This document shows, piece after piece, positions 53,400-64,000 of a stretch of 64,000 nt of DNA. The position numbers were made by a program, and so were the translations under genes. The stretch lies in the NCBI GenBank assembly GCA_963693315.1, contig OY856187.1:384881461-384945460 (forward strand). The letters are read 5' to 3'. Each line of letters opens with the position of its first letter. Position 1 is the stretch's first letter. This stretch comes from Diogma glabrata (lineage: Eukaryota > Arthropoda > Insecta > Diptera > Cylindrotomidae). The notes under the pieces were generated by a model. That model was not told the origin of the DNA, did not search any database, and saw only the letters and a program-made list of their open reading frames with translations.

Positions 53400-54190
53400 A
53401 ACCGATCTATATTGAACTATGTAGTCCGCCGTTGGAACAGCATGCTTGATCGAGGTGGTGAAACGGACGTTATCTCATTAGACATCTGAAAAGCATTTGA
53501 TCGAATCTGGCATGCCAACTTCATGTAGACGTAAAGCATATTCAAAATTGTCTCACCGATCAAAACATTTCGATATCTATCGATAGTTTTTCTTCTGAGT
53601 CTAAATTAATTATATCTGGTGTTCTCAGTTTTATTCCCCACTCTTTTTAATTTATATCAACGACCTGTTGAAAATTATCAGTAACACGGCAAATAGTTTT
53701 GCAGATGATATACAGTACATTGCACAGGTCATTCGTTCACCTATCTTCAAAGGTAAAATGAATGAAAAAATAAATCTCGCTCGGAGAAACGTTGTTATAA
53801 ATGTAAACGAGGTCCTGGAAGAAGAAAAGGACCGAGGACCGAGAAAAAGTCGCCGATTGGGGTAAAAAATTTAGTCAATTCTAATTCCACCAAAACACAG
53901 CTATTGATTGTTTTCAGATCATAGACCGAGTTCCCAATGATACACCCATTAATATCTATGACGAACAAATAGCCTCCTAAATAGATGTGAAAAATATTTC
54001 ATTCCGTATAATTTACTCCACATTTATAAGTTCTACATTCGTCCATGCATGGAATATTGTTGTCAAGTCTTGTGTGGTTCATCTATTTCGATCTAGTCTC
54101 TTTTAGATTATGTTCAAAGCATGCTTTACGAATTGTTGGCGACCGAAATTTAACATCAAATCTTGATTTCCTACAACATTGTCGCACTGT
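53400..54190 (+). pseudogene. Non-LTR RT remnant, plus strand
   Basis: Broken frames encode WNSMLDRGGETDVISLDI followed by KAFDRIWH, then PLFLIYINDLL and SFADD (about 53695-53710), the core of a jockey/CR1-group reverse transcriptase. The homology weakens after 53900. It lies head to head with the minus-strand remnant, so the two are separate insertions. Confidence 0.6.
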
Positions 54191-54480
54191 TGCTAATCTC
54201 TGATTTAGTTTTTGTTTTTTTATCAAACGAACTGTGCATACATGCACAAAACATTTAATTTGGCTTTTATTTTTATATAGACTCTTAATAGTTTTTTGTA
54301 CAAATCATTTTATTCTACCTATTTGTTACAGAAATAAAGGGTATGGAACCTATCCCCTTTTTTTCTATGTGCTGCATGTCTTTTTATGCACGGTTTTTTT
54401 TTACACGTCTTTTTCTGGAACGTATCTACCGTGTAAAAACAGAATTGGGTGTATATCCAGAACACTATGTTTCCAAAGCT

Positions 54481-54740
54481 GTGGAAATTTGTTTTAGAAC
54501 ATGGGGGTAACCTTGTCCGACGAAAATGTGCCTGATATTGTCAAGTCCGACAGTTGACATTGTAGTATATTTGGGGTGTCGGATAAGGCAATATTAGGTA
54601 CGTTTTTGTTGTACAAGGTTACCTTCGTGTTATATAGCTAAAAAAATTTTGGTAGAAAATTTACAAGATCCCGGACAACCGGCATTTTCCAGAGTCTACC
54701 GAACAAAAATTTCATTTCATTCATTTTTGTGTTGTGTATT
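54481..54740. repeat. Foldback family, partial copy
   Basis: Shares the core of the 57957-58509 foldback: TTTGTTTTAGAACA, CTTGTCCGAC and ATTTACAAGATCC in the same order. Its inner part is itself inverted (GTAACCTTGTCCGAC against its diverged complement). The GC-rich outer ends are missing. Confidence 0.65.
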
Positions 54741-55099
54741 CGACAATGAAATTCTATAGGGGCTCAAAGTCCCCCCTTCCACCACACCTCCGCTTTCAAA
54801 ACACCCTTATTTGTAGACATATTTTTGAATAATTATGTAAAATACTAAACGAAAAAAAATCGAAAAACTAATGATGACGAATTTGTGCTAATAGGTGAGA
54901 TGACTCATTGGATTTCATAATTTTTCTGACATTTTGGTCGTTAATTGGTCGTTAATTGGCGCTATTTGGAAATGAACAGACGTATTTTATTTCGTGTGAT
55001 ATTGTTTTGTTAATATTGAATACTTATACATACAACAAAAAGGGTTAAGGTCATTCTTTACATCGAATAGTTATTATTTGTATATAATCTGTAGTTATA
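54741..55099. other. Leader-like stretch before the piggyBac-like frame
   Basis: No coding signal. GGTCGTTAATT is repeated twice near 54943. Confidence 0.35.
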
Positions 55100-55752
55100 A
55101 TGTCACGTCTAAGGATATTGACAATACGGGAATTGCAGAAAAAGATTGAAAATTGGAAAGACGAAGATGAAGAAGTTGATAATATTTCTTATACTAACAT
55201 TCTTCCGCCTGATCGTGTTGATGGATTAAGCGATGAAGAATAATTTTATATTATTTAAAGACAATTTTATATTATTGAACCCATTGTTACAGTAATATTT
55301 TTGGCGATGTGGCCAGAGTTGTTTAAGTTGAAACTTCAAGAAATATTGTTGAAGATTCTGGAGAAAATGAGTTCACCGTTGAAGAACCCCAACTTGGACC
55401 ATCTAATCATTATAAACAACGACAAAAGAAAGTGAAATATGATTATAAATCATTGACTTCTGCTAGTAAACAAAATGGTCCAAAAACCGAAATTAAATAC
55501 AATTTCATTATAATAGTCCTAGCCCTACACCATTCGTTGATTATTCACATACTTCGTTTCTCATCGAAGTATGTGAAAAATTGATGGATTTATAACAATA
55601 AAATTTATAACAAAACGTAGAATTTTCTACGAATCACGAAGTGGTTTTCAAAAATTATTTCACAAGTTATCATTTGCTTTGATATTGGCTGAAAAAGAAG
55701 TGGCTAGGTCCGCTATGGATCTCTGCACTTACTTTTTTCATGGTCAATGCAT
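55100..55752 (+). pseudogene. piggyBac-like transposase remnant, N-terminal part
   Basis: ATG at 55100 opens 47 codons (MSRLRILTIRELQKKIENW, then an acidic stretch ending VDGLSDEE) to a stop at 55241. After frame changes a stretch with EPQLGPSNHYKQRQKKVKYD continues to about 55500, then TPFVDY. Near 55640-55690 another frame has VVFKNYFTSYHLL, like the NFFTS motif near a catalytic aspartate of piggyBac-type transposases. The acidic N-terminus with a basic linker fits that family. A minus-strand non-LTR insertion then cuts it, and the central catalytic region is largely deleted. Family call is moderate. Confidence 0.5.
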
Positions 55753-55754
55753 GG

Positions 55755-57324
55755 AATTTTTTTTTTTTGACTTTATTATCCAACAAGACAATTTACAATT
55801 TAAAACTTAAATTCTAGCTTATTATAAAATTAAAAAAAACAGAACAAATGGAACAGGCAATCGTTAATAATTAAGTATACATTTTTTTTAATATTATTTT
55901 TATAAGTCAACTTTGAGATTTCCTTAGATTCGTCATAACATTCTAGGAGGTTGTTAAAAATTCGACAACCTCGATTGATAGGCTCATTAGTTCCATAATT
56001 AGTCGTATGCCGCGATTCTAAAAGAAATCTAGCATGTCTGGTTCAACCCCGATTCATTGAAACCGCGTTATTTAAATATTTTACCATAATATTAGATTTA
56101 ATGATGTCAAATATAAAAATGGCAGACAACATGTCACGCCTGTCTTTCAATGACTGTAAGTTTATTAATTTAAGCCAGTATGTATAATGCGGTAATTCCA
56201 GATATTTTTTCGGATCATAAATATTTCTTAGGGCGAATAACAAAAATTGCTTCTGTACAGATTCAAAATTTTTGATGTAGCGATCAGTATATGGCATCCA
56301 AACCACAGATCCATATTCCAAAATTGGTCTCACTAAAGAACAATAAAGAGCAACCGTCACCGAAGGGTTGTAAAACTCCTTAGCTCTTCTTTTTATGAAT
56401 CCCAGAACACTAAATGCCTTACCAATAACTGCATCGTAATGATCCTTGAAGGTAAGCTTTGCATCCATAGCAATTCCTAAGTCACTAACTTTATTTTTCC
56501 TTGAAAGACTTACATCATTTATATGATAGTCGTTCAAAGTGGGCTCAGTTTTCCGTGTAAAAGAAATAACCTGGAATTTCTTTATGTTTAGATAGAGCTT
56601 ATTGTGTGTACACCAATTGTATATGTCATTTAGTTTAGATTGTAGAAAAGTTATATCCTCTGTATTTTTTATTTCATGATAAATTTCAAGTCATCTGCAT
56701 AAAACAAATGCATAACATCCTTAAGTGACAATAAATCGCTAATAAATAGGTTAAAAAGTAGAGGACCTAAATGACTTCTTTAGGGAACGCCAGATGTTAC
56801 ACTAATTTCGGATGACAAACAATCTCGAAATTGGACTTTCTGTCTTCTGTTGGTTAGATAGGATGTAATCCATTTTAAAAATCCACCAGAAAAGCCGAAT
56901 CTATGTAACTTTGCGATCAAATATTTAAAATCCACTCTATCGAAGGCTTTGCTAAAATCAGTATACACTGTATCAACTTGGAAACCATTTTCAAAAACCT
57001 TAAGCAGATATGACGCAAATACAACCAAATTTGTATTAGTGGAGTGACCTTTTCGAAAACCATATTGTTGCTCGTTAAGGTTAGCAGCTGCTACCGTTGC
57101 AATCTTATCGTGAACAAGTTTTTCTAAAAGTTTTGGTATGCTTGAAAGTTTCGCTATGCATCGGTAATTCTCAATGTTGCTTCTATTACCACTTTTATAG
57201 ATGGGAGTTATATAAGAAAATTTCCAAACATCAGGAAAAATACCAGAAGTCAACTACCTGTTAAAAATCCATGACAATGGTTTAGAAAGTGAACTGGCAC
57301 ATTGTTTAAGAATTTGCACTGTCT
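55755..57324 (-). mobile_element. 5'-truncated non-LTR retrotransposon inside the piggyBac-like remnant
   Basis: Minus strand; the 3' end is at the low coordinate, with an A-tail (T-run at 55757-55768) and AATAAAG just before it. The 5' end is lost within the reverse transcriptase near 57324. It separates the N- and C-terminal parts of the piggyBac-like sequence. Confidence 0.75.
55870..57320 (-). pseudogene. Non-LTR reverse transcriptase, C-terminal two thirds
   Basis: Open from 57253 to 56780 with FPDVWKFSYITPIYKSG, QYGFRKGHST and FSKAFDRVD; the catalytic YADD lies near 56690 beyond a frame break. The segment 56537-56043 carries DLGIAMDAKLTFKDHYD and SLVRPILEYGSVVW. The C-terminal end continues in another phase (NYGTNEPINRGCRIFN near 55980). 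All are standard landmarks of jockey-group enzymes. The endonuclease and ORF1 are missing. Two or three frame breaks and a stop inactivate it. Confidence 0.85.
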
Positions 57325-57600
57325 TATCGCAAAATATAAGAATAAAAAACATTGAGTCAAATTGACTTCAAGGCAATGTTCACAAAAACCCTTTGATTGT
57401 AAAACGAGAATATGGAGAATATAAATGGATGACCAATGGATGTCATTTTCCAGAAGTTTCTAGCAATCACATTATTGTACGTCAGCTAGAAAATAAGCCT
57501 CGTAGGTGCCAACAAAAAGAGTGTGGCAGACTTACAATTTTCATGTGCTGCAAATGCAATAAGCATGTAGATTAAATGTTCTAAAAATGCCGCTGTATCG
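57325..57600 (+). pseudogene. piggyBac-like transposase remnant, C-terminal part
   Basis: An open frame to a stop at 57573-57575 encodes YGEYKWMTNGCHFPEVSSNH and then a cysteine-rich end (RRCQQKECGRLTIFMCCKCN), matching the C-terminal zinc-ribbon-like domain of piggyBac-type transposases, which binds transposon DNA. It lies in the same orientation as the fragment ending at 55752. About 400 residues of the usual protein are missing between them. Confidence 0.5.
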
Positions 57601-57956
57601 AAATTTAATCTAAACTAAATCATTAAATTTTTTTAAACGTAAATTTTTTTGATATGTATTTATATATACTTATAGACGCTGGCCAGCGTTTGATGAAACG
57701 AACAGTAAACTTTTCCATTTTCCAGAAAAACGGTAAAAGATTATTAATTTTCTTTCTCATATAAGAGCTTATGAGCATCAAATTACTATATAAAAGTATT
57801 TGGTTCTATCCTGGGACATAATTTTTGCAAGTCGGTTCGAAATGGGTTAAACTTAACTATTTTTTAGGATTATTTAATCAAATATTTATTCTATCAACTG
57901 CGCCATGTTATATCCTGATGTATTTGGATTTAAGTAGATCATTCATGTATCATATA
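57601..57956. other. No gene seen
   Basis: AT-rich sequence between the piggyBac-like remnant and the foldback element. No terminal repeat of the transposon was identified. Confidence 0.35.
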
Positions 57957-58509
57957 CCCTGGGCCGGCGCCGATTGCATATGATGATTACCACATATTTT
58001 ATACTTTGTGAGGCGCCTGTCCTTGACGAGCCCGAAAACATTTGTTCTGCGATTTTTCTCAAATCGGCCGCTTCTGCGTTCGGCAAGCTCCGAAAAATGC
58101 CGATTGCACGCGATCTAGTAAATTTGCTACCACATTTTTTTTTAACCGTGGGGGTTGGAAATTTGTTTTAGAACACGAGGGCAAGCTTGTCCGACCAAAA
58201 TGTGTTTGCTATTGTCGAGTCCAACTGTTATTTTGGAAAATTTGTTTGTAGCACTAGACAATAACAGGCAAATTTTTGTCGGGCAAAGTTATCCCCGTGT
58301 TCTAAATCAAATTTCCAACCCCCATAGTTAAAAAAAACCAAAATTTACAAGATCCTGGGCAATCTGCATTTTTCGGAGCTTGCCGAATGCAAAAGCGGCC
58401 GATTTGAGAAAAATCGCAAAACAAAAGTTTTCGGGTTCGTCACAGACAGGCGCCTCACAAAGTATAAAATATGTGTTATTCATCACATGAAATCGGCGCC
58501 GGCTCAGGG
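57957..58509. repeat. 553-bp foldback element with GC-rich ends
   Basis: Almost the whole element is an inverted repeat. The left end CCCTGGGCCGGCGCCGATT is matched by the right end, which reads CCCTGAGCCGGCGCCGATT when reversed. The arms run inward to about 58215 and 58265, sharing ACTTTGTGAGGCGCCTGTC, CTCAAATCGGCCGC and TTTGTTTTAGAACACG-type words. The GC-rich ends stand out in an AT-rich region. No protein encoded; frames at 57974-58251 are by-products. Confidence 0.85.
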
Positions 58510-58925
58510 ACTATCATAAAACTAGTTTAATATTTATTTTTTCATTCTTCCCATACTATTGTTGTCATACTTTTATAAAAAAGCGTTTACACTACACATA
58601 AATTAAAATACATACGCATTAAGTCGAGTCTACGCAACTACAATTCAGTAACGCATAACACAAAGTAAAAAACAAATTAGTGTTATTTCTTTTAAGAGAG
58701 GCTGTTTTGTTAGTCCTTTAAATTATAGATTTTTTTTACCAAGCCCTAACTCAGATCTAGTTGAAAAATTAGTTTTGCTCACAAAACTAATTGCTCCAAA
58801 AAACTACTCAAAATTAATTTTAATATTTTACATACCCCTAAGCATTACAAGCGCCCTTAGCATTACTTAACTTTACATAGCATTACAAGCGTTTTTTTTT
58901 TTGGTAACTTGTTTGGAGACGTTTA
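58510..58925. other. No gene seen
   Basis: AT-rich; AGCATTAC words recur loosely near 58845-58885. Confidence 0.4.
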
Positions 58926-60480
58926 ATCTTTAAATGCTACTTTACAACACATTCGACTTTTACGGTTTGGAATTTGAATGAGACTTTGCGGTCTTAAAAC
59001 TCGAATGTAATTTTACGGATTAGAATTTGAATGCAAGTTTAACGGTTTAGAATTTGAATGTGACTTTTACGATTTAGACTTTTGGGATTAGAATTCAAAT
59101 GCGACTTTCATTTCGAATGCGAATTTTGCGTTTTACAATTCAAATGTAATTTTACTTCGGTCTGAAAGACCTAAGTATAACATTCATGAGCTCAAAGTGA
59201 AATTCATTCCCCCAATTTTTTTGGCATTTCTCCGCGTTTTAGGACCTAATGATTCTAAATAAGCAAAAAAAATGTATGTTTGTCTGTAGGCCGGCCGGCT
59301 GGCCGTCCGTCCGGCCGACACAACCTACGAAATCTAGAAAACCGCTAGACCGAAGTTTGTATTTTTGGTTTTGTAATAATTTTAGCAATATTCTTAGAAT
59401 TTTGGAAAAATTTTAATTTTTGATTTTGTAAGAATTTTTGGAAAATTTTTAGAATTTTGAAAAATTTTTAATTTTTGATTTTTTTATAATTTTTGGAATT
59501 TCGAAGAAAATTTCAATTTTTGATTTTGTAATGATTTTTGGAATATTTTTAGAGTTTTGTAAAAGTTTGAATTTTTAAGAATTTTTGGAATATTATTGGA
59601 ATTTAGAAAAAAGTGTGATTTTATTTAATTTTTACAATATTTTTGGAATTTTTAAAGAAATATGAATTTGTGATGTTGAAATATTTTCTCGCAACGCCAA
59701 ATGTAGAGGTTTTTGAGTAGTTTGCTTAGTGTATCATCTTTTCACTAAATTATGTTAATTTATGATCTGTTATAATTATTCGACAACGTATGTTGTATGT
59801 TTTGATTTAGTTTAGTAATAAATTTCTAAACAGAGAAAAAAAAAATACTTGTACTTTAACAAAGAGCTATGTTTGATAAACACCGCTGCCCAAAACTAAA
59901 ATCCATGTCCCCATAAAAGTTTTTTGCCGAAAACTATATCAAAATCCTTAACCCAGACCGAAGTCTTGATATCTCAGAGCTTGAGGTCTCAGCCCCTCCA
60001 TATTTTACGGCTTAGGATTCGAATGAGACTTTTACGGTTTAAAAGTCAAATGCGACTTTTGCAGTTGAGACTTCGAATGCGAGTTTTGAGGCTTTGAATT
60101 TTTATGCAACTATTTTGGTTTATACCTCAAACTTGACTTTAACGGTTTAGACTTTGAATGCATTTTACAGAGTTAGAATTCGAATGCGACTTTTACGGAT
60201 TATACGTCGAGTGCGACTTTTATATTTTAAAAATCAAAAGTGACTTTTATACAGATTAGAATTCGAATGCGACTTTTATGGTTTAAACTTTGAATGCAAC
60301 TTTATGAACTTAGAATTCGAATGTCGCTTTTTTGACTTAGAATTTGAATGCGGATTTTACGGTTTAGAATTTCATTGCTACCTAACGGGCTTAGAATTTG
60401 AACGTACCTTGAACGGTTTCAAATTCGAATGCGACTTTTGTGGCTTAGATTTTGAAAGCGACTTTTGATGTTTTGAATAA
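58926..60480 (+). repeat. Roughly 30-bp satellite array, interrupted by repeat copy C
   Basis: Blocks 58926-59155 and 60002-60480 are built of diverged units close to TTTACGGTTTAGAATTCGAA with ATGCGACT following. The period varies around 28-32 bp. The dispersed repeat sits between the blocks. Units are adjacent, with no unique spacers, so it is not a CRISPR array. Confidence 0.85.
59154..60001 (+). repeat. Dispersed repeat family, copy C
   Basis: Starts ACTTCGGTCTGAAAGACC, has the GC patch (GGCCGGCCGGCTGGCCGTCC) and the AT-rich monomers (59370-59680), and ends AGCCCCTCCAT. The TTGACACACTT tandem part is missing. ATTTTAC occurs on both sides (59149-59155 and 60002-60008), where the satellite needs only one copy, so it is a true insertion into the satellite. 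Confidence 0.75.
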
Positions 60481-61639
60481 GACTTACATAAACTTGTTTA
60501 AAGAGGATTCCCATATTGCTATCAAAAAAATAAAACTGACAAACCCTAAGTACAAAAAACCTTAAACCTTTATTATATTTTACATATTCATCGACATGCA
60601 ATACTCATTCGGTAACAGTATTGACAATAAATATTAACAATCGTTTATCTCAGAAAATGATGGCAGGTGCTAAATTTTCACAATGAACACCATTACCGTT
60701 TTTTTTGTTTAAAAATCTGCAATAACATTCTTCTTCCTCATCCATTAATCCCCTTCCCATAATAACAACAAATTGCTCTGTGTAATAATAATAAAAAGGA
60801 ATAGAAAAATTGTTGTAGTTCAAGAATCGCAATTTTTGGTGTATTACGTTCACATTATTCTTTTTGTTTTCGATTTTGTTTTTGAAGTTTATGTACACAT
60901 TGAGATAATATGAAAAACAATAACAAAATGAAACACCTGAGAAAAACGGATTTCTCCTGAGACAGATACCTTACACTTATTCTTATTTTTATTATTATTA
61001 TTATACTCGATGGTTTTTGTTGTTGTTTTTGGTTCCTATGTTAAGGAGAATAATGGGTTTACTTCAATATTATTATTCTGACGTTACTACATACTTGCAT
61101 GTATGTACTACTATGTACAAACGGGAAAGCTTTCACAACATTGTGTAAGAGAAAAATATTAAGAGCAAGCAAATGTTTTTATTGATAAAATATTGAGATG
61201 AACGGAAAAATTGATATACATGACGATGAGAAAATTGGGTTAGGGGTTTTTTTTTATAAATAATGTTATTTATTGACTATAACAGTAATGATAAGGATTT
61301 TTGTTTTTGAAATTCATAAATAATTGAATTATTGCCGTTGTTTCCTTTGAGAAATAAAGCTAGCACTTGGTAAAGTCCATTTGATTGATGGCTATTTGCA
61401 ATAATTAAATAAAGTTTAACAGTAGAGAAAAAAGGCACAAACAGTTATGTGCTCTTAAAAATTTGAAAAATTAACGTAACATTGATCATTGATCAGTAAC
61501 GTAACGTTGATCATAATTTATTTATGGAGTTACCGATGATGATAGGCTGATGAAAGTATCATTCAAAGTCTGTGATTCAACGGGGTCGTTTTAGTTGTCT
61601 CAACATCACACGCTATCTTCATCTAAACCCGAAATATTG
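60481..61639. other. No gene seen
   Basis: AT-rich. An 82-codon minus-strand frame at 60650-60898 contains EEEECYCRFLN but no recognisable domain. Confidence 0.4.
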
Positions 61640-63620
61640 AAAACGGACGGATTAGTCAAACTTAGAGGTTAAGTAAAAGGACATATTACAAGATTAATTA
61701 ATTTCTCTAAAACTGTTACTGAACACGTGATTTACGATGACTTAAAGACTCGCGTTGATAAACAAAATGACAATTTTAACAAATTCGTCAATGTAGACCA
61801 TCAAACTTTTACAACTGATGCTTAAACTAAATCAGATATGGAAACAGTCAAATCCTTCAGCATTTTCTCCAAGCAAAACTGTTCTAAATAACTCAAATTC
61901 AATCAACCTTGCTGCAGATTACAGGTTTTCTCGGTTATCAAGTTTTAGGGGTAAACCAAAATGCTTCTGAGTGGAACTCATTTTTTATCATCTTTGTTCT
62001 GCAGTCAACGGTTATATGAGCCTCTCTCTCAGTCAAAAGTTTCAATACTTAATGGAATTAGAAACAATTACAAGAAAAAATAGAACAATATAAGAATTCA
62101 TATAAGAATTGTAGGTGCCTCAAACAATGAAGTGTTTCAGCGGGTTGTCAAACAATATAATAGTAAGCGATATATAGTCAATGATTTCATTGAACTGTAC
62201 TTGTCTCAAAAGTCAATCGCTCCTGTTTCTCGCGAAACAGAACGGTCTTATGCACGATATGATAAAGTCATAAAAGCCTAATAAAATGCTGAAACAAGGG
62301 ACTGTTAATATTTGTTACCAAACCAAATCATTTCTTAGTTTGCCATTATCTACGGACATCATATATGAGAATGCCATAATACCAATAGTTCTAGTTGATG
62401 GTCCAAGATAAATTTAGCCTATTGCAATCTTTTTGCGTGTTTTTGGATTCAGTCCCAACCCGATTAAGTCTTTGCCACTGAATCTTACATCCATCGCATG
62501 GATTGCAAAAATCTAAGGCGCGACTCAATACCGATACGCTTAATTGCACTAAAGTTGGCTGCTCCAAAACCGTTACAACCATGTAAACGGTTTGAAATTA
62601 ACAATTCTATTGGCATGGAAAGCTTAGTCACATGGATTTGATTTCATAGACGCGCTACAGAAACCACATTCTGAAATTTTTTATCCACCATATCCTAGAA
62701 AATTCAAGGAATTCAGTTCAACTATGAAACGTCGCATTGTGTTCCACAATGTCACTTAAATTCTCTCCGCTTATCGGTACTACCGTCTATCAAAATCTTA
62801 TCAACAATGTGCCATTTTATTTTTACATGTGATGTCAATAAAATTTCGACAAATTTGGGTAAACAAGTGACGATGATTTTCAGCAAAATGTTAACCAACC
62901 TGATTTGCCTTTTGAGCACTTCCATCTCCTCAAGGCAAAATATGCTAAAGCCATGGCGTCTTTGTTTTTACAAAAGGCCTTCCAAGAACAGAACAGAACA
63001 GAAACAAGTCCATAAGAGGTTAAAATTGTGACAAATAATTTCCACATGGATGACGTTATGAATGGAGCCAACCCAATCGAAGAGGCCATAGAACGACAGG
63101 TTGAATTATCTTAGATTTTTAAGTCGGGTAAGTTCCTTTTCAGAAAGTGCTTTCAAAATCACTGTGATTTGCAGTCTTAATTTCTACCTGTATATCAGAT
63201 GATCACTGTGCTGTTCTAGAAATACGATTTTTACCAATAAGAAAGGTATTTTACTGTCTGAGGCTGCAACGAACTCCCTATTAATAGAAGTATTGTACGG
63301 CTAGAGATAAAAGATTATTTTTATACATGCTAGATTCACTAAAAATTCCAAAACGGTTGAACTCTTCACTAACATTGAATTAATTGCGTTTGCAGCCACT
63401 TAACAGGCAACATATGCAGCCTTACTAAGCAAATATCACAATTAATTTTATCTGCTCACAGATTTTTTAGTTGTCATAAATTGGTGAAATTCACCACCTG
63501 CAACACGAGATGTTTTTTTAGTAGTAAAATAAGGAAAATTCTTCGATCTACTAATACAATTCAATGGCATGATGTACCAGGTACACAAAACCCAGTACAA
63601 TTAGAATTCTAACACACTAA
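61640..63620 (+). pseudogene. Heavily decayed BEL/Pao gag-pol remnant (BEL-4)
   Basis: Short homologous islands appear in BEL/Pao order on the plus strand. 61650-61830 has VKGHITRLINFSKTVTEH, a gag N-terminal motif; 61960-62060 has WNSFF followed by QKFQYL, gag DUF1759-like; 63036-63115 has FHMDD in place of the catalytic YVDD, followed by IEEAIE and FRKC; 63455-63605 has RNase H C-terminal islands with LTD and WHDVPGTQNP. Stops and frame changes are everywhere and large parts are missing. No LTRs were found. It is much older than BEL-1 and BEL-3 and probably continues toward or beyond the window end. Confidence 0.6.
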
Positions 63621-64000
63621 TTATGATAGAAAAGACTAGCTTGGGTTCAATAGAAGCAAAAGCGTGTGAAAAAAACCAACCATAAATCTCAATCAATTAT
63701 TGAAGTTAATCGTTAATAACTTTTGCAGCTAAAGGGTGTCCCAAAATTAATTCAAGTTTAAAAATTAACGTTTTCAGTCTCTAGATTGTAAGTTTTTGAT
63801 TGAATCACACATCGTTATGAACCAGTTGTCTCTGATACAAATAAAATGTTTTTTCACTTTTAAAAAATTACGTGAATCATGAGACAAAAAACCGATGTTC
63901 TATAGTTTAAATCTTTAATATACGTAAAATTTTAATATTGTGTGTCATTGTTTTAAAACTAACAAAATAACAGTGATTAAACGATCAATTCAATTCTTTT
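63621..64000. other. No clear feature at the window end
   Basis: AT-rich. AGGGTGTCCCAAAATTAATT near 63733 resembles a word common at ends of insect repeats, but nothing more can be supported. Confidence 0.3.

Larger units (their letters stand above)
51261..54453. mobile_element. 3.2-kb unit with perfect 26-bp inverted ends enclosing two RT remnants
   Basis: The ends are exact reverse complements, starting TACACCCAATTCTGTTTTTA (51261) and ending at 54453; ACACGGT words repeat inside both ends. TA flanks fit a TA-targeting element. Inside are a minus-strand and a plus-strand non-LTR remnant, head to head. Either the retroposons landed inside a DNA element, or the terminal sequence is a repeat that formed around them. 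Confidence 0.7.

Noticed and set aside
58926..60480. Regularly spaced short repeats resembling a CRISPR array
   Set aside because: Units are adjacent and diverged, with no unique spacers, no leader and no cas genes, in a eukaryotic context.
60650..60898. 82-codon minus-strand frame as an Ig exon of the FN3 gene
   Set aside because: It lacks the Cys-Trp-Cys pattern of an immunoglobulin domain and has no recognisable family.

Overview
This window looks like AT-rich, repeat-dominated nuclear DNA of an arthropod, most likely an insect. The support is its mobile-element repertoire (several BEL/Pao LTR elements, two Ty3/gypsy-like elements, a jockey-like and other non-LTR elements, a Penelope-like element with a GIY-YIG nuclease, a probable piggyBac remnant and many small inverted-repeat elements) plus one piece of host coding sequence with a 91-bp intron. 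I see no bacterial-style gene organisation, rRNA, CRISPR array or intact cellular gene. The species cannot be named from the sequence.

The only convincing host gene is a pair of minus-strand exons (30976-31150 and 31242-31375). Together they encode one fibronectin type III domain, bounded by phase-1 introns, like the membrane-proximal FN3 of the Sidestep family of cell-surface immunoglobulin proteins. Much of the rest of the window may be intron of this gene filled with repeats.

Layout. 0.3-2.1 kb: copy A of a dispersed repeat family. 4.1-12.7 kb: a decayed gypsy-like element whose 5' LTR holds a 189-bp inverted-repeat element and a complete 5.9-kb BEL/Pao element (BEL-1, 85-bp LTRs, target duplication TTTAG); its right end is an inverted LTR fragment. 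12.7-13.1 kb: two hairpin elements and a non-LTR tail. 13.1-24.4 kb: a jockey-like element split near the end of ORF2 by a very young 6.5-kb BEL/Pao element (BEL-3, 426-bp LTRs with two differences, target duplication CGGG). 24.6-26.3 kb: repeat copy B and an inverted gypsy LTR fragment. 26.3-33 kb: mostly unique AT-rich DNA with decayed tRNA-like segments and the host exons. 33-34.3 kb: a tandem plus inverted-repeat element. 34.5-42.1 kb: one long TA microsatellite apparently invaded twice, by a Penelope-like element with long inverted arms and by a 4.1-kb element with CCCAGCTAGCACA termini. 42.1-43.3 kb: a gypsy pol remnant. 46.5-49.8 kb: a 1.3-kb terminal-inverted-repeat element and two related non-LTR 3' ends. 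50-51.2 kb: a degenerate tandem of about 425 bp. 51.3-54.5 kb: a unit with perfect 26-bp inverted termini enclosing head-to-head reverse-transcriptase remnants. 54.5-58.5 kb: two foldback elements around a piggyBac-like remnant that is interrupted by a minus-strand non-LTR element. 58.9-60.5 kb: a roughly 30-bp satellite interrupted by repeat copy C. 61.6-63.6 kb: a heavily decayed third BEL/Pao copy.

These parts do not work together as a pathway. They record layered insertion, and several insertions can be ordered because the window holds an empty-site copy or an interrupted reading frame. I found no convincing undescribed functional system; the most unusual structures are the TA-array composite, the 51.3-54.5 kb unit, the dispersed repeat family and the 85-bp-LTR BEL element.
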